A DNA stretch of 52,127 nucleotides from Candidatus Neomicrothrix sp. UBA2983 (GCA_002346745.1 DEAL01000023.1:1-52127), one strand, 5' to 3'; shown: positions 22,491 through 31,779, numbered from the stretch's first letter. Numbers and translations: made by a program. The notes: a model not told the origin generated them from the letters alone.

Positions 22491-23114
22491 CTAGCCAGCC
22501 GACCCATCGGGCTCGCCGCCCGAGCCGCGCCACGACGACTCCTGTCCGGAGGCCAGGCGCCTGATGTTGCCCTCGTGCCGGACCAGCACCAGTCCGGAGA
22601 TCAGGACCGCCACGACTACCTCCCGGCCGGTCCCGCCGAACGCCCAGATGAGGGGCGGGCTCGCCACCGCCATCGTGATCGACCCCAGCGAGGCCGTCCG
22701 GCTGAACCGGGCCACGGCGGCGAACAGCACCATGTCGATGGCGGCGACGGCCGGGAAGAGCACCCACACGCCGCCGCCGGCGGTCGCGACGCCCTTGCCG
22801 CCGCGGAGGCGGCGGGTCACCGGCAGCACGTGGCCCAGCGTGGCCGCCAGCCAGCAATACAGGCCCCACGGTCGCGAGACCAGCGCCCAGCCCAGCCCAG
22901 CCGCCAGCGCCCCCTTGCCGACGTCGGCGACGAAGACCAGCAGGCCGGCCCGGCGCCCGGCGGTCCGGTAGACGTTGGTGGCGCCCGGGTTGCCCGAACC
23001 AGCCCTCGTCGGATCGATCCCCCGCCTGCCGGCGACCAGTTGGGCAGACGGAAAGGTGCCGACGAGGTAGGCAGCGGCGAGGAACAGCAGCGCCAGCGGC
23101 GACCCGTCGATCAT
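22491..23114 (-). CDS. plsY: glycerol-3-phosphate acyltransferase PlsY
   Basis: 207 residues, integral membrane, about five helices. The three PlsY motifs are seen: GTFPSAQLVAGRR (motif 1), GSGNPGATNVYRTAG and KGALAA (motif 2 region), GHVLPVTRRLRGGKGVAT (motif 3), plus HEGNIRRLASGQE at the end. It transfers acyl from acyl-phosphate to glycerol-3-phosphate, the first step of phospholipid synthesis. The ATG at 23114 is the family start, though the G-rich ribosome site lies unusually close to it. The C-terminal 15 residues are low complexity. Confidence 0.94.
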   Translation of the reverse strand: MIDGSPLALLFLAAAYLVGTFPSAQLVAGRRGIDPTRAGSGNPGATNVYRTAGRRAGLLVFVADVGKGALAAGLGWALVSRPWGLYCWLAATLGHVLPVTRRLRGGKGVATAGGGVWVLFPAVAAIDMVLFAAVARFSRTASLGSITMAVASPPLIWAFGGTGREVVVAVLISGLVLVRHEGNIRRLASGQESSWRGSGGEPDGSAG

Positions 23115-23259
23115 CCCTCCATGATCCCCGCTGGCGGCACCAATGCGGCGGATGTGGCCGCCGGCGGGGCGCCGGTAGAGTTGTCCACCCCGACGGCGTC
23201 GCCACGACGCCGACCCGTACCCTCCCCCCGCCGCCACCGACCCAACCCACGATCGAGCC

Positions 23260-23649
23260 ATGCCCACGTACGAGTACCGCTGCCAGCAGTGCGCCACCGA
23301 GTTCGAGGTTCGGCAGTCCTTCACCGACGACCCGCTCACCGACTGCGTCGACGAGTCGTGCGGCGGCAGCGTCACGAAGGTGTTCCGCGGCGTCGGGATC
23401 TCGTTCAAGGGCGACGGCTTCTACAAGAACGACCACGGCTCGTCCTCGTCCGGCAACCGGTCGAGTTCCACGGTCGACGCCGGCGCCAAGTCCACGGAGC
23501 CGACTTCCGGCTCCACCTCGGGTTCCGACACGGGCTCGGGCTCCTCGTCCGACGCCGGATCGGGTTCCACCTCAGGCGCCCCGGCTGCCGCCGGATCGGG
23601 TACCACCTCAGGCACCCCGGCCGCCGCCGGCACCTCCTCGGGCTCCTGA
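23260..23649 (+). CDS. FmdB-family zinc-ribbon protein
   Basis: 129 residues. The first 45 are the FmdB zinc ribbon: MPTYEYRCQQCATEFEV with CxxC, and CVDESCGGSVTKVFRGVGI with the second Cys pair (four residues between, longer than usual CxxC). FKGDGFYKNDH is the usual end of the domain. The rest is Ser/Gly/Thr/Ala low complexity. The family is called a putative regulator or zinc-binding protein; the function is not established. The 145-bp region upstream (23115-23259) contains a TAGAGT -10-like box near 23174 and no gene. The SAF-domain gene follows 63 nt later. Confidence 0.88.
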   Translation: MPTYEYRCQQCATEFEVRQSFTDDPLTDCVDESCGGSVTKVFRGVGISFKGDGFYKNDHGSSSSGNRSSSTVDAGAKSTEPTSGSTSGSDTGSGSSSDAGSGSTSGAPAAAGSGTTSGTPAAAGTSSGS

Positions 23650-23712
23650 CCCCTCGGGGCGCCCAGCCCCCGCCCCACCTCCCCCACCGCACGCACTCCA
23701 TCGGGAGGCGCC

Positions 23713-24132
23713 ATGGCGTACCTCCTCGCCCGCGTCCGCATGTGGGCCGCCCACCACCGCCTGGCCTGGTGGTCCGCCGCCGGCCTCCTCGCCATCCTCA
23801 CCGGCCTCGCCGTCGACGACGCCGCCTCCGCACCCCCGTGCCCGGACGTTGTGGCCGTCGTCGACGACCGGGCCGCGCCCCGCAGCGGAGAGCGCGCCCT
23901 CGCCCTCGATCGGGGCACCAGCCGCCTCGACCTGGCGGCCGGCGACCGGGTCGACATCTACGGCATCGACGACCGCACGGCAGAGGGGCGGCTTCTCGTC
24001 AGCGCCGCCCGCGTCCTCGCCCTCGACAACCGGACGGTCACCGTCGCCGTACCACGGCGCGACGTCGGCACGGTCACGGTCACCCGACGCTGGGGCGACG
24101 TGGCCCTGGCCCTCGTGCCACCGGCCGGGTGA
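23713..24132 (+). CDS. SAF-domain (CpaB/RcpC-like) membrane-anchored protein
   Basis: 139 residues: one N-terminal helix (LAWWSAAGLLAILTGLAV, about 16-33), then an SAF-like beta-clip domain (ALALDRGTSRLDLAAGDRVDIYG, VTVAVPRRDVGTVTVTRRWG). SAF proteins next to FmdB genes are common in actinobacteria; the fold is shared with pilus-assembly CpaB and flagellar FlgA, but no pilus genes are here, so a function cannot be given. It ends 7 nt before the convergent uppP. Confidence 0.72.
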   Translation: MAYLLARVRMWAAHHRLAWWSAAGLLAILTGLAVDDAASAPPCPDVVAVVDDRAAPRSGERALALDRGTSRLDLAAGDRVDIYGIDDRTAEGRLLVSAARVLALDNRTVTVAVPRRDVGTVTVTRRWGDVALALVPPAG

Positions 24133-24139
24133 CGGCCGC

Positions 24140-24955
24140 TCAGCGGACGGCCAGCACCAGCAGCGCAGCCAGGCCGGCCAGCACCCGGTAGGCGACGAAG
24201 CCGCCCATGCCCCGGCTGGCCAACAGCCGCAGCATGCCGTGCACGGCGAACCAGCCGCTCACCGCGGCGGCTGCCGTCCCGACGGCGAACGCCGGCCACC
24301 ACTCGGCGGGTACCCGGACGTCGACGGCCGACGCCAGCCCGGCGCCGGCGATGACCGGCAGGCTCATGAGGAACACCAACCGGGCGGCCGCCGCACGCTC
24401 GACGCCGAGGAACCGGGCCGCCGTGAGCGCCGCACCGGCACGCGACACCCCAGGCTGGAAGGCCAGCCCCTGTGCCACCCCGAGCAGCAGGGCGTCCCGG
24501 ACCCGCAGGGACCCGACGCCCCGGTCGCCCGGCCGTCGGTCCGCCACCCCCAGCAACAGGCCGAAGCCGATCAGGCACGCCGCCACCAGCCAGGTCCGGT
24601 CGCCCAGGTCCTCGGTCGACGACAGCACCAGCAGGCCCAGCAGGCCGGCGGGAACGGCCGTGACGAGCACCAGGCCGCCCAGTCGGGCCGACGGCGCGTC
24701 ATGGGGCCGGCCGGCCAGCGACGCCAGCAGTGCCGTTCCGTACCGGCGTACGTCGTCCCGCAGGTAGGCCAGAGCACCGAGGAGGGTGCCGAGGTGCAGC
24801 GCCACGTCGAAGGCGTTCTCGAGCGCCTGGTCGCCGCCGAAGTCGTCCCACCGGAACAGCCACGGCACGAGCGCCAGGTGGCCGCTGGACGAGACCGGCA
24901 GGAACTCGGTGAACCCCTGGACGAGGCCCAGCAGGAGTGCGTGGAGCAGCGACAT
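24140..24955 (-). CDS. uppP: undecaprenyl-diphosphatase UppP (BacA)
   Basis: 271 residues, about eight membrane helices. Signature 1 is LGLVQGFTEFLPVSSSGHL (E and the S-S-S-G-H loop, residues 9-27); signature 2 is QPGVSRAGAALTAARFLG, the PGxSRSG variant with Ala for the third Ser. The enzyme dephosphorylates undecaprenyl diphosphate to recycle the lipid carrier of peptidoglycan synthesis; overexpression gives bacitracin resistance in other species. ATG 24955 is the natural family start (MSLLHALLLGLVQG). Confidence 0.95.
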   Translation of the reverse strand: MSLLHALLLGLVQGFTEFLPVSSSGHLALVPWLFRWDDFGGDQALENAFDVALHLGTLLGALAYLRDDVRRYGTALLASLAGRPHDAPSARLGGLVLVTAVPAGLLGLLVLSSTEDLGDRTWLVAACLIGFGLLLGVADRRPGDRGVGSLRVRDALLLGVAQGLAFQPGVSRAGAALTAARFLGVERAAAARLVFLMSLPVIAGAGLASAVDVRVPAEWWPAFAVGTAAAAVSGWFAVHGMLRLLASRGMGGFVAYRVLAGLAALLVLAVR

Positions 24956-24976
24956 GCGTTCCCTCGCCCCGGCCCG

Positions 24977-26317
24977 TCAGGCCCCGGACACCGTCACGTC
25001 GCCGATGACGAGCGAGACGCCGGCGGCGCGCATCGGCAGCCACTCGAGGTCGCCGCCGACCTCGGCGACGTCCTGGAGCATCCGTTGGAGGGTGGAGGCG
25101 ATCGTGAACTCGCGGACCGGCTCGGCGAGGGCGCCGCCGCGGATGCGGAGGCCCTCGGCGCCGGTCGAGAAGTCGCCGCTCACGGGGTTGACCCCCGAGT
25201 GCAGGCCACTCACCCCCTGGACGAGGACCCCGTCCTCGACGTCGGCGACGAGCTCGGCCTGCGACCGTGACCCGGGTACGACCGCCAGGGCCTGGACGCC
25301 GACCCCCGGCGTCGAGGCGTAGCCGCGTACCGCCGAACCCGTGGAGGCGCCTCCCGACTTCCGACCGGTGTAGTTGTTGTGGACGAAGCCCAGCAGCCGT
25401 CCCTCCTCGAGCAGCACGTTGCGGCGGGTGGCCAACCCCTCGCCGTCGGCGGCCGTCGCGGTGAAGGCGGCCACATTGGTGGGGTCGTCGACGAGCGTCA
25501 GCAGCGGGGTGGCGACCTGCTCACCCACCCGGTCGGCGAACAGCGACCGCCCCTTGAGCACGCTCTCGCCGTTGAGGGTGGAACCGACGATGCCGAGGAA
25601 CTGCGCGCTCACCCACGGGTCGAGCACCACGGTCAGGCGGGTCGACGGCGGCTTCACGGCACCCAGCAGCCGGGTGGCCCGTTCGACGGCGTCCGCCGAG
25701 GCCCGTCCGGGGTCGAGGTCGCCGGGGGCCCGGCCGATCGAGAACCCGAAGCCGGTCTGGGTCTCGTCGCCGTCGCCGGCCAGGACGTGGGCCGACAGGT
25801 GGCAGCCGGTCTCGCGGGAGGTGGAGCGGATGCCGGTGGTGGTCACCACCGCCGACTCGGCAACGGCGTCCGCGTACTCGGCCGACTCGACGCCGATGAT
25901 GCGGGGATCGGCCACCGCGGTGCGGCGCTCGAGGTCGAGGGCTGCCTCGACCTTGGCGTCGGTCGGGTGGTCGGCCAGGGACTGCCGGTACAGGTCCAGG
26001 TCGGCGTGGGCGACGCCGTCGGGTTCGGCCAACGCGCACCACTCGTCGGGCGTGGCGAAGGCCACGTTGTCGCGTGCCTCGGCGAGGGTCTCGGCGAGGA
26101 CGTCGAGGTCGAGGGTGCCGGCGTGGGCGAACCCCTGGCGGCCGTCACGGACGACCCGGATGCCGACGCCCTGAGACTCGGCCACGGTCAGCGCCTCGAC
26201 CTCCCCCTGGTAGGCCCGGACCTCGGTCTCCCGCTCGTGGACGGCGACGACCTCGACCTGCTCGCCGTCGTCGGCCCAGCCGACGACCTGCTCAGCCAGG
26301 TCGAGCAGCTCAGGCAC
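24977..26317 (-). CDS. tldE: TldE/PmbA-like subunit of the TldD/TldE protease
   Basis: 446 residues. The PmbA/TldD fold is recognised from GVGIRVVRDGRQGFAH, the ETQTGFGFSIGR region, VVLDPWVSAQFLGIVGSTLNGESV, FADRVGEQVATPLLTLVDDP and GLHSGVNPVSGDFSTGAEG. It lacks the HExxxH metal site, as expected for TldE, the non-catalytic half of the heterodimer. The complex degrades unfolded peptides and matures some RiPPs (for example microcin B17) and CcdA. The gene starts with GTG 50 nt after tldD on the same strand, one operon. Confidence 0.93.
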   Translation of the reverse strand: MPELLDLAEQVVGWADDGEQVEVVAVHERETEVRAYQGEVEALTVAESQGVGIRVVRDGRQGFAHAGTLDLDVLAETLAEARDNVAFATPDEWCALAEPDGVAHADLDLYRQSLADHPTDAKVEAALDLERRTAVADPRIIGVESAEYADAVAESAVVTTTGIRSTSRETGCHLSAHVLAGDGDETQTGFGFSIGRAPGDLDPGRASADAVERATRLLGAVKPPSTRLTVVLDPWVSAQFLGIVGSTLNGESVLKGRSLFADRVGEQVATPLLTLVDDPTNVAAFTATAADGEGLATRRNVLLEEGRLLGFVHNNYTGRKSGGASTGSAVRGYASTPGVGVQALAVVPGSRSQAELVADVEDGVLVQGVSGLHSGVNPVSGDFSTGAEGLRIRGGALAEPVREFTIASTLQRMLQDVAEVGGDLEWLPMRAAGVSLVIGDVTVSGA

Positions 26318-26367
26318 CGTGCGGATCCCGGTTCGGTGCGGCCGGAATGCTCGGAGGGAACGCCACC

Positions 26368-27789
26368 TCAGGCCGCCGTGCCGCCGACGGTCAGGCGGGC
26401 CACCCGCAGGGTCGGCGTGCCGTCCCCGACGGGGACACCCTGGCCGTCCTTGCCGCAGGTGCCCGGCGAGCCCATGGCGAAGTCGCCGGCGATGGCGTCG
26501 ATGCTGCGCAGCACCTCGGGGCCGTTGCCGATCAGGTTGCCCTCGCGGATCGGTGCGGTGATCCGCCCGTCCTCGATCAGGTAGGCCTCGGTCATGCCGA
26601 ACACGAAGTCGCCGGTGGCCGTGTTGACCTGTCCGCCACCCAACTGCGCCACGTACACGCCGGAAGGAGTGTCGGCCACGATGGCGTCGGGGTCGGCGTC
26701 ACCGCCCTCGAGGAAGGTGTTGGTCATCCGGACCATCGGCAGGTACTGGTAGCCCTGCCGGCGACCGTTGCCGGAACTGGCCCGCCCCTCCTTGACGGCA
26801 CGGAGGCGGTCCCACATGAAGTCGGTCAGGACGCCGTCCTGGATGAGCACGTTGCGGCCGGCGGGCCGGCCCTCGTCGTCGATGGCGTAGCAGCCCCACT
26901 CCCCGGCCATGGTGCCATCGTCGACTAGCGTGACCTCCGGGACGGCGACCTGTTCGCCCACGCGGCCGGCGAACACGGAGGCCGACTTGGCGACCAGGTC
27001 GGCCTCCAGGCCGTGGCCGCAGGCCTCGTGGAACAGCACCCCGCCACCTCCGGGGCCCACCACGACCGGCATCTCGCCACTGGGGGCCGGCACGGCGTCG
27101 AGCTTGGTGATCGCCCGATTGGCTGCCCGGCGGGCCAGGTCGGCAACGTCCACCCGGTCGAACAATTCGAAGCCCACCGTGTGGCCGACGGATTCGCGTC
27201 CCGTCTGCATCCCGGCGTCGCCGTCAGCGACGCACGACACCGAGAACAGCGTGCGGACCTGGTCGTCGCCGGTGAGCAGTCCGTCCGAGTTGGCGACCTG
27301 GATGCGACGTCGGCTGTCGGCGTACCGGGCCGACACCTGCCGGATGGCGTCGTGCTCGCCACGGGCCACCCGGTCGGCCTCCTCGAGCAGCGCCACCTTG
27401 CGGGCCTTGGGGACGTCGGCCGGCAGCACCGCCACCGGGCCGGGCGCCGGTCCGGCCTGGTCGCCGAGGTCGACGGTCCGGTCACCGCCACCACCGCCAC
27501 GGGCCGCCGCCGAGGCGGCCTCGGCCGCTCCGCGGAGTCCCTCCGGCGACAGGTCGGCCGTGTGGGCGAAGCCGGTGGTCTCGCCGACCACGACGCGGAT
27601 GCCCGCCCCGCGGCTGCGGCCGCCGGTGAGTTCCTCGACCCGACCGTCGTCGAAGAGCGCCGAGGTGGAGCGCCGGTCCTCGACGAACACCTCGGCAAAG
27701 TCGCCGCCAGTGCGCAGCGCAGCGTGGAGCGTCCCCCGGAGCACGTCGGCCTCGAGGAGCCGCCCCGTCCGGTCGTCGGCGCTCGTCAT
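26368..27789 (-). CDS. tldD: TldD metalloprotease subunit
   Basis: 473 residues. The zinc motif HEACGHGLEAD (HExxxH) is present at GGVLFHEACGHGLEADLV, with the third ligand region expected in the C-terminal GxCGK segment (GSPGTCGKDGQGVPVG). Other family marks are GAGIRVVVGETTGFAH, FAGRVGEQVAVPEVTLVDDG, RMTNTFLEGGDADP and YVAQLGGGQVN. It is the catalytic half of TldD/TldE. ATG 27789 is preceded by GAGGAG. No RiPP precursor or biosynthesis gene is seen nearby, so a housekeeping role is likely. Confidence 0.95.
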   Translation of the reverse strand: MTSADDRTGRLLEADVLRGTLHAALRTGGDFAEVFVEDRRSTSALFDDGRVEELTGGRSRGAGIRVVVGETTGFAHTADLSPEGLRGAAEAASAAARGGGGGDRTVDLGDQAGPAPGPVAVLPADVPKARKVALLEEADRVARGEHDAIRQVSARYADSRRRIQVANSDGLLTGDDQVRTLFSVSCVADGDAGMQTGRESVGHTVGFELFDRVDVADLARRAANRAITKLDAVPAPSGEMPVVVGPGGGGVLFHEACGHGLEADLVAKSASVFAGRVGEQVAVPEVTLVDDGTMAGEWGCYAIDDEGRPAGRNVLIQDGVLTDFMWDRLRAVKEGRASSGNGRRQGYQYLPMVRMTNTFLEGGDADPDAIVADTPSGVYVAQLGGGQVNTATGDFVFGMTEAYLIEDGRITAPIREGNLIGNGPEVLRSIDAIAGDFAMGSPGTCGKDGQGVPVGDGTPTLRVARLTVGGTAA

Positions 27790-27905
27790 GCCTGCACTCC
27801 TCGCCTCATCGTCGACTCGCCCTCTCGTCGTCCGGCGGCCGGACCGAGGATGCCGGGCGGTGGCCGGTCATCTCGCCGGTCCGGGCGGATGCGTATGGTA
27901 GCGAG
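27790..27905. other. divergent promoter region between tldD and the thioesterase gene
   Basis: 116 bp with a TATGGT box at 27894-27899, 6 nt before the GTG at 27906. I see no other gene. Confidence 0.5.
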
Positions 27906-28283
27906 GTGCCCGCGACCGCAGGACTCCAGGGGCGCGCCGCGTTGACGGTGAGCGAGGCCGACACCGCCATCGCCCTCCGCTCGGGCGAGGTGCCGGTCCT
28001 GGCCACGCCGCGCCTCGTCGCCCTCCTCGAGGAGGCCACCGTCGACGCCCTGGCGGGTCACCTCGACGCAGGCCAGACCACGGTCGGCATGCGCGTCCAG
28101 ATCGACCACCTGGCGCCCACGGCCATCGGGGCCACGGTCCATGCCGAGGCCACCCTCGAGGCCGTCGAGGGGCGCCGCCTGACCTTCGCCACCGAGGCCG
28201 CCGAAGACGGCGCCCCGGTTGCCACCGCCACCGTCACGCGGGTGGTCGTCGACACCGAGCGGTTCCTCGGACGGCTGGGGTGA
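27906..28283 (+). CDS. hotdog-fold thioesterase, FlK-like
   Basis: 125 residues with a hotdog fold. LATPRLVALLEEATVDAL holds the Thr and Glu, and TTVGMRVQIDHLAPT the His, expected for the Thr-Glu-His site of fluoroacetyl-CoA thioesterase-like proteins. Members are mostly acyl-CoA thioesterases of unknown substrate; fluoroacetate metabolism should not be assumed. The gene starts with a leaderless GTG and its stop overlaps the PAP2-like start by 4 nt (GTGA). Confidence 0.85.
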   Translation: MPATAGLQGRAALTVSEADTAIALRSGEVPVLATPRLVALLEEATVDALAGHLDAGQTTVGMRVQIDHLAPTAIGATVHAEATLEAVEGRRLTFATEAAEDGAPVATATVTRVVVDTERFLGRLG

Positions 28284-29134
28284 CACTCTCCCCTCCCGAC
28301 GACGCCCCCGCCGTCGAGGCCGACGACCGTCGGAGCCAGCTCGGACAACGGCTTCGGCGCCTCTCCGACGAGGGGGTCGGCACCGGCCTGCACTGGTGGG
28401 CCGAGGCGCTCCTCGTCCTCGCCTTCTACGTCGTCTACACGTGGAGCCGGAACCAGTTCGGCTCGGCGTCGGTCGACCCGTCGGTCGCCCTCGACAACGC
28501 CCAGCGCGTCATCGACCTCGAGAAGGCCATGGGCCTCTTCCAGGAGCTGCGCATTCAGGAGTGGTTCCTGGACTGGACCCGTTTCCTCCAGGGCTGGAAC
28601 CTCTTCTACGGCACGTGCCACTTCGGCGTCACCATCTTCACGCTGGTCTGGCTGTACCGCCGCTTCCCGGTGCTCTACCCGCGGTGGCGGTCGTCGTTCC
28701 TCTGCACAACCGGCCTGGCGCTGGTGGGCTTCAGCCTCTTCCCACTGATGCCGCCGCGGCTGCTCGCCGACTGCGGGGAGTTCGGCGGCTGCCTCGCCGC
28801 CTACCCGTTCGTCGACACCCTCGCCGAGGTCGGCGGGCTCTGGTCGTTCGACTCGGGCACCATGCAGAAGGTGTCCAACCAGTACGCCGCCATGCCCAGC
28901 CTCCACTTCGCCTGGGCCTCCTGGTGCACCCTCGCCCTGTGGCCAGTGCTGCAACGCACCTGGACCCGGATCCTCGTGGCGGCCTATCCGGTGGCGACCC
29001 TGTTCGCGGTGATCGTCACCGGTAACCACTACTGGATCGACGCAGCCGGCGGCGTGGCAGTCCTCGCCGCCGGCGTCCTGTTGGGCCGGCTGCTCGCCGA
29101 CGGCTGGCACCGCTGGTCATCACGCCGCACCTGA
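28280..29134 (+). CDS. PAP2-family membrane phosphatase / phosphotransferase (PAP2_3 type)
   Basis: 284 residues with about six membrane helices. The C2 motif is MPSLHFAWA (SxH) and C3 is GNHYWIDAAGG (HxxxD), the catalytic His pair and Asp of the PAP2 superfamily; motif C1 is replaced by PPRLL as in inositol phosphorylceramide synthase-like proteins. It acts on a lipid phosphate at the outer membrane face or transfers a head group; the substrate is unknown. Translationally coupled to the thioesterase by overlap. GTG start. Confidence 0.85.
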   Translation: MTLSPPDDAPAVEADDRRSQLGQRLRRLSDEGVGTGLHWWAEALLVLAFYVVYTWSRNQFGSASVDPSVALDNAQRVIDLEKAMGLFQELRIQEWFLDWTRFLQGWNLFYGTCHFGVTIFTLVWLYRRFPVLYPRWRSSFLCTTGLALVGFSLFPLMPPRLLADCGEFGGCLAAYPFVDTLAEVGGLWSFDSGTMQKVSNQYAAMPSLHFAWASWCTLALWPVLQRTWTRILVAAYPVATLFAVIVTGNHYWIDAAGGVAVLAAGVLLGRLLADGWHRWSSRRT

Positions 29135-29193
29135 CCCCGCTCCGACCACACTCTCCGGCACCGTCCCGGGGCCCCGTTCCCGGGTCCGGCGGC

Positions 29194-29199
29194 TACCGT
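29194..29199 (+). promoter_or_regulatory. -10 box TACCGT of dxs
   Basis: TACCGT 31 nt before the TTG start of dxs; the short leader contains GGAGAA as a ribosome site. Confidence 0.45.
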
Positions 29200-29230
29200 T
29201 GTCCCCTCCCTCGACTACGGAGAACCTTCC

Positions 29231-31051
29231 TTGCGCCTCGACTCGATCCGGACCCCGGCTGACCTGCGTGACCTCGGCCCGGCCGAACTGCGCGCCCTGT
29301 CCGCCGAGATCCGTTCCCGCCTGGTCGAGGCCGTCGACCGCTCGGGCGGGCACCTGGGGTCGAACCTGGGAGCCGTCGAGCTGACGATCGCCCTGCACCG
29401 GACCTTCGACAGCCCCAACGACATCATCCTGTGGGACACCGGCCACCAGGCCTATGTCCACAAGATGCTGACCGGCCGGCTGGCCGACTTCGACACACTG
29501 CGCCAGCCGGGCGGCCTGTCCGGCTACCCCTCGCGGGCCGAGTCGGACCACGACTGGATCGAGAACTCGCACGCCTCCACCGTGCTCTCGTACGCCCACG
29601 GACTCGCCACCGCGCAGGCGGCCACCGGCGGCGGCCGTCGCGTCGTTGCCGTCATCGGCGACGGGGCGATGACGGGCGGCATGGCCTTCGAGGGCCTCAA
29701 CAACCTCGGCCACAGCGGCCTGGGCGTCACCATCGTCCTCAACGACAACGGACGCTCCTACGCCCCCACCGTGGGACGCCTCTCCGAGAGCCTGATCCGC
29801 ATCCGCTCCAACCCCACCTACATGCGGCGGCAGCGGCGCCTCGAGGAACTGGCCGAGCACCTACCCTGGGTGGGCGAGTTGGTCGAGCGGGGCATCAACG
29901 CCACCAAGGCCGCCATCCGGGAGATGCTCGAGCCGACCGCGTTCTTCGAGACTCTCGGCGTCCACTACCTGGGCCCCTTCGACGGGCACGAGGTGGCCGA
30001 GGTCGAGGAGGCCCTCGAGAACGCCAAGGCCTTCGAGGGGCCCGTCGTCGTCCACGTGCTCACCCAGAAGGGACGCGGCTACGAGCCCGCCGAACGCGAC
30101 CCGATCAAGCACATGCACGACACGTCAGGCATCAAGCCGGGCAGCTACACCGAGGCCTTCACCGAGGCACTGGTGAAGGCGGCCGAGTCCCGCCCCGAAC
30201 TCGTGGCGATCACGGCCGCCATGCCCGACTCGACCGGCCTGTTGCCGTTCCGCGAACGCTTCCCGGACCGCTGCTTCGACGTCGGCATCGCCGAGCAGCA
30301 TGCCGTCACATCGGCGGCGGGCATGGCGATGGGTGGCCTGCGGCCGGTGTTCGCCGTCTATTCGACCTTCCTGACCCGGGCCATCGACCAGGTCAACCTC
30401 GACGTCGCCCTCCACGGCCAGCCGGTGCTCTTCTGCCTCGACCGGGCCGGCATCACCGGCGACGACGGCCCCTCGCACCACGGCCTGCTCGACCTGGTGC
30501 TGCTGTCCAAGGTGCCGGGGATGACCGTCTTCGCCCCGTCCTCGTACCAGGAGCTCCAGCAGATGCTCGAGGACGCCCTCGAACTCTGCGACGGACCGGC
30601 GGCGATCCGCTGGCCCAAGACGGCCGCCCCGCACGTGGGCTGGGACGAGGTCGGCTGCGGACTGTCGGGCCGCAAGGTCCGCGAGGGCACCGACGTCTGC
30701 CTGCTGGGGGCCGGCAAGATGCTGGCCGTCGCCTCGTCCGCCGCCAGCCTGCTCGCCGCCGAGGGCGTGTCGGCGACCGTCTGGGACCCACGCCTCGTCC
30801 GCCCCCTCGACCCCGCCCTGCTCGAGGACGCCGCACGCCACCCGCTGGTCGTCACCGTCGAGGACGGCTTCGCCGAGGGCGGCTTCGGCACGGCGGTGCG
30901 CACCGCCCTCGCCGAGTCGTCGCCCGACACCCGCGTCGAGGTGCTCGGCGTGCCGGTCGGCCACCACACCCACGGCCGGCCCGACGACCTGCTGGCGTCG
31001 TTCGGACTGGACGCCGAGGGCGTGGCCGAACGGGTCCGCGGTTCGCGCTGA
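29231..31051 (+). CDS. dxs: 1-deoxy-D-xylulose-5-phosphate synthase
   Basis: 606 residues, slightly shorter than the usual 620-640. Thiamine diphosphate motif GDGAMTGGMAFEGLNN (GDG...NN), N-terminal SGGHLGSNLGAVELT, DTGHQAYVHKMLTGR, and the transketolase pyrimidine-domain region DVGIAEQHAVTSAAGMA with the catalytic Glu, then FCLDRAGITGDDGPSHHG. DXS condenses pyruvate and glyceraldehyde-3-phosphate, the first step of the MEP isoprenoid pathway. The start is TTG 29231 with GGAGAA 7 nt upstream; MRLDSIRTPADLRDL is the normal family N-terminus. Confidence 0.97.
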   Translation: MRLDSIRTPADLRDLGPAELRALSAEIRSRLVEAVDRSGGHLGSNLGAVELTIALHRTFDSPNDIILWDTGHQAYVHKMLTGRLADFDTLRQPGGLSGYPSRAESDHDWIENSHASTVLSYAHGLATAQAATGGGRRVVAVIGDGAMTGGMAFEGLNNLGHSGLGVTIVLNDNGRSYAPTVGRLSESLIRIRSNPTYMRRQRRLEELAEHLPWVGELVERGINATKAAIREMLEPTAFFETLGVHYLGPFDGHEVAEVEEALENAKAFEGPVVVHVLTQKGRGYEPAERDPIKHMHDTSGIKPGSYTEAFTEALVKAAESRPELVAITAAMPDSTGLLPFRERFPDRCFDVGIAEQHAVTSAAGMAMGGLRPVFAVYSTFLTRAIDQVNLDVALHGQPVLFCLDRAGITGDDGPSHHGLLDLVLLSKVPGMTVFAPSSYQELQQMLEDALELCDGPAAIRWPKTAAPHVGWDEVGCGLSGRKVREGTDVCLLGAGKMLAVASSAASLLAAEGVSATVWDPRLVRPLDPALLEDAARHPLVVTVEDGFAEGGFGTAVRTALAESSPDTRVEVLGVPVGHHTHGRPDDLLASFGLDAEGVAERVRGSR

Positions 31052-31098
31052 CGCCTGCTCCGGGGCCGACGCGTGACCCCGCCGCGGTCAGCCCGGGG

Positions 31099-31722
31099 TC
31101 AGCTGTAGAAGGGGTTCTCGCCGGCCGAGTGGTCGGTAGCGTCGACAACCTCGAGGACCTCGGGCACGGCCTCCAGGATGGCGGCCCGGATGCCCTCGGT
31201 CAGGGTGGCGGCGCTCATCGAACAGCCCTGGCAGCCGCCGCCCATCGTGACGTAGGCGGTCGAGCCCTCGACGCCGACCAGCGTGGCGTAGCCGCCGTGC
31301 GACGCTAGCGAGGGGTTGATCCGCTCGGCGATCAGCTGGGCGACCCGCTCGGGGACGTCGCCGCTGAGCTCGAGGTTGCCGAGGTCGCCCAGCGGGTTGG
31401 GCCGGTTGGGGTTGCGGATAACCAGTCCGCCCTGGGCGGGGTTGCTGGGCAGGTCGAGGGTGGCGCCGGCGAGGCGTTCCCGGTCCTCGGCGGGCACCAG
31501 CATCGACAGGTCGCCGACCTCCCAGCGCACGTCGTCGTCGGGGGCGGCGGTGAGCTCGAAGAACGCCAGGTCGTACACGTAGTCGACGCCCTGCGAGCCG
31601 GTTATGGCGACCCGCAACGCCAGGTTGGCCGGGTCGTCCTCCTCGTTGCGGACCTCGAGCACCTTGGCCAGCGCCGCCTCGGTAACCACCATCACCTGTT
31701 CCTGCGTCTCGATCTCGCTCAT
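31099..31722 (-). CDS. nfuA: NfuA-like Fe-S scaffold (A-type domain plus NifU C-domain)
   Basis: 207 residues. Residues 8-105 resemble the degenerate A-type (IscA/HesB-like) domain; residues 124-195 are the NifU C-terminal domain with RINPSLASHGGYATLVGV and the cluster-binding GGGCQGCSMSAATL (CxxC). Fe-S carriers of this layout pass [4Fe-4S] clusters to enzymes such as MoaA, the RecB-like nuclease and the OYE-type flavoprotein, all encoded in this window. ATG 31722 follows a TAGGCT box by 6 nt. Confidence 0.92.
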   Translation of the reverse strand: MSEIETQEQVMVVTEAALAKVLEVRNEEDDPANLALRVAITGSQGVDYVYDLAFFELTAAPDDDVRWEVGDLSMLVPAEDRERLAGATLDLPSNPAQGGLVIRNPNRPNPLGDLGNLELSGDVPERVAQLIAERINPSLASHGGYATLVGVEGSTAYVTMGGGCQGCSMSAATLTEGIRAAILEAVPEVLEVVDATDHSAGENPFYS

Positions 31723-31728
31723 GCGAGG

Positions 31729-31734
31729 AGCCTA
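31729..31734 (-). promoter_or_regulatory. -10 box TAGGCT of nfuA
   Basis: TAGGCT on the minus strand, 6 nt before the ATG at 31722. Confidence 0.5.
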
Positions 31735-31779
31735 CCCGTGCCCCCCGGACTCACTTCGGGGCACCGGGCGGCCAGCCGG

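Noticed and set aside
26368..27789. RiPP biosynthetic cluster around TldD/TldE
   Set aside because: No precursor peptide, cyclase or dedicated exporter is adjacent; neighbours are housekeeping genes.
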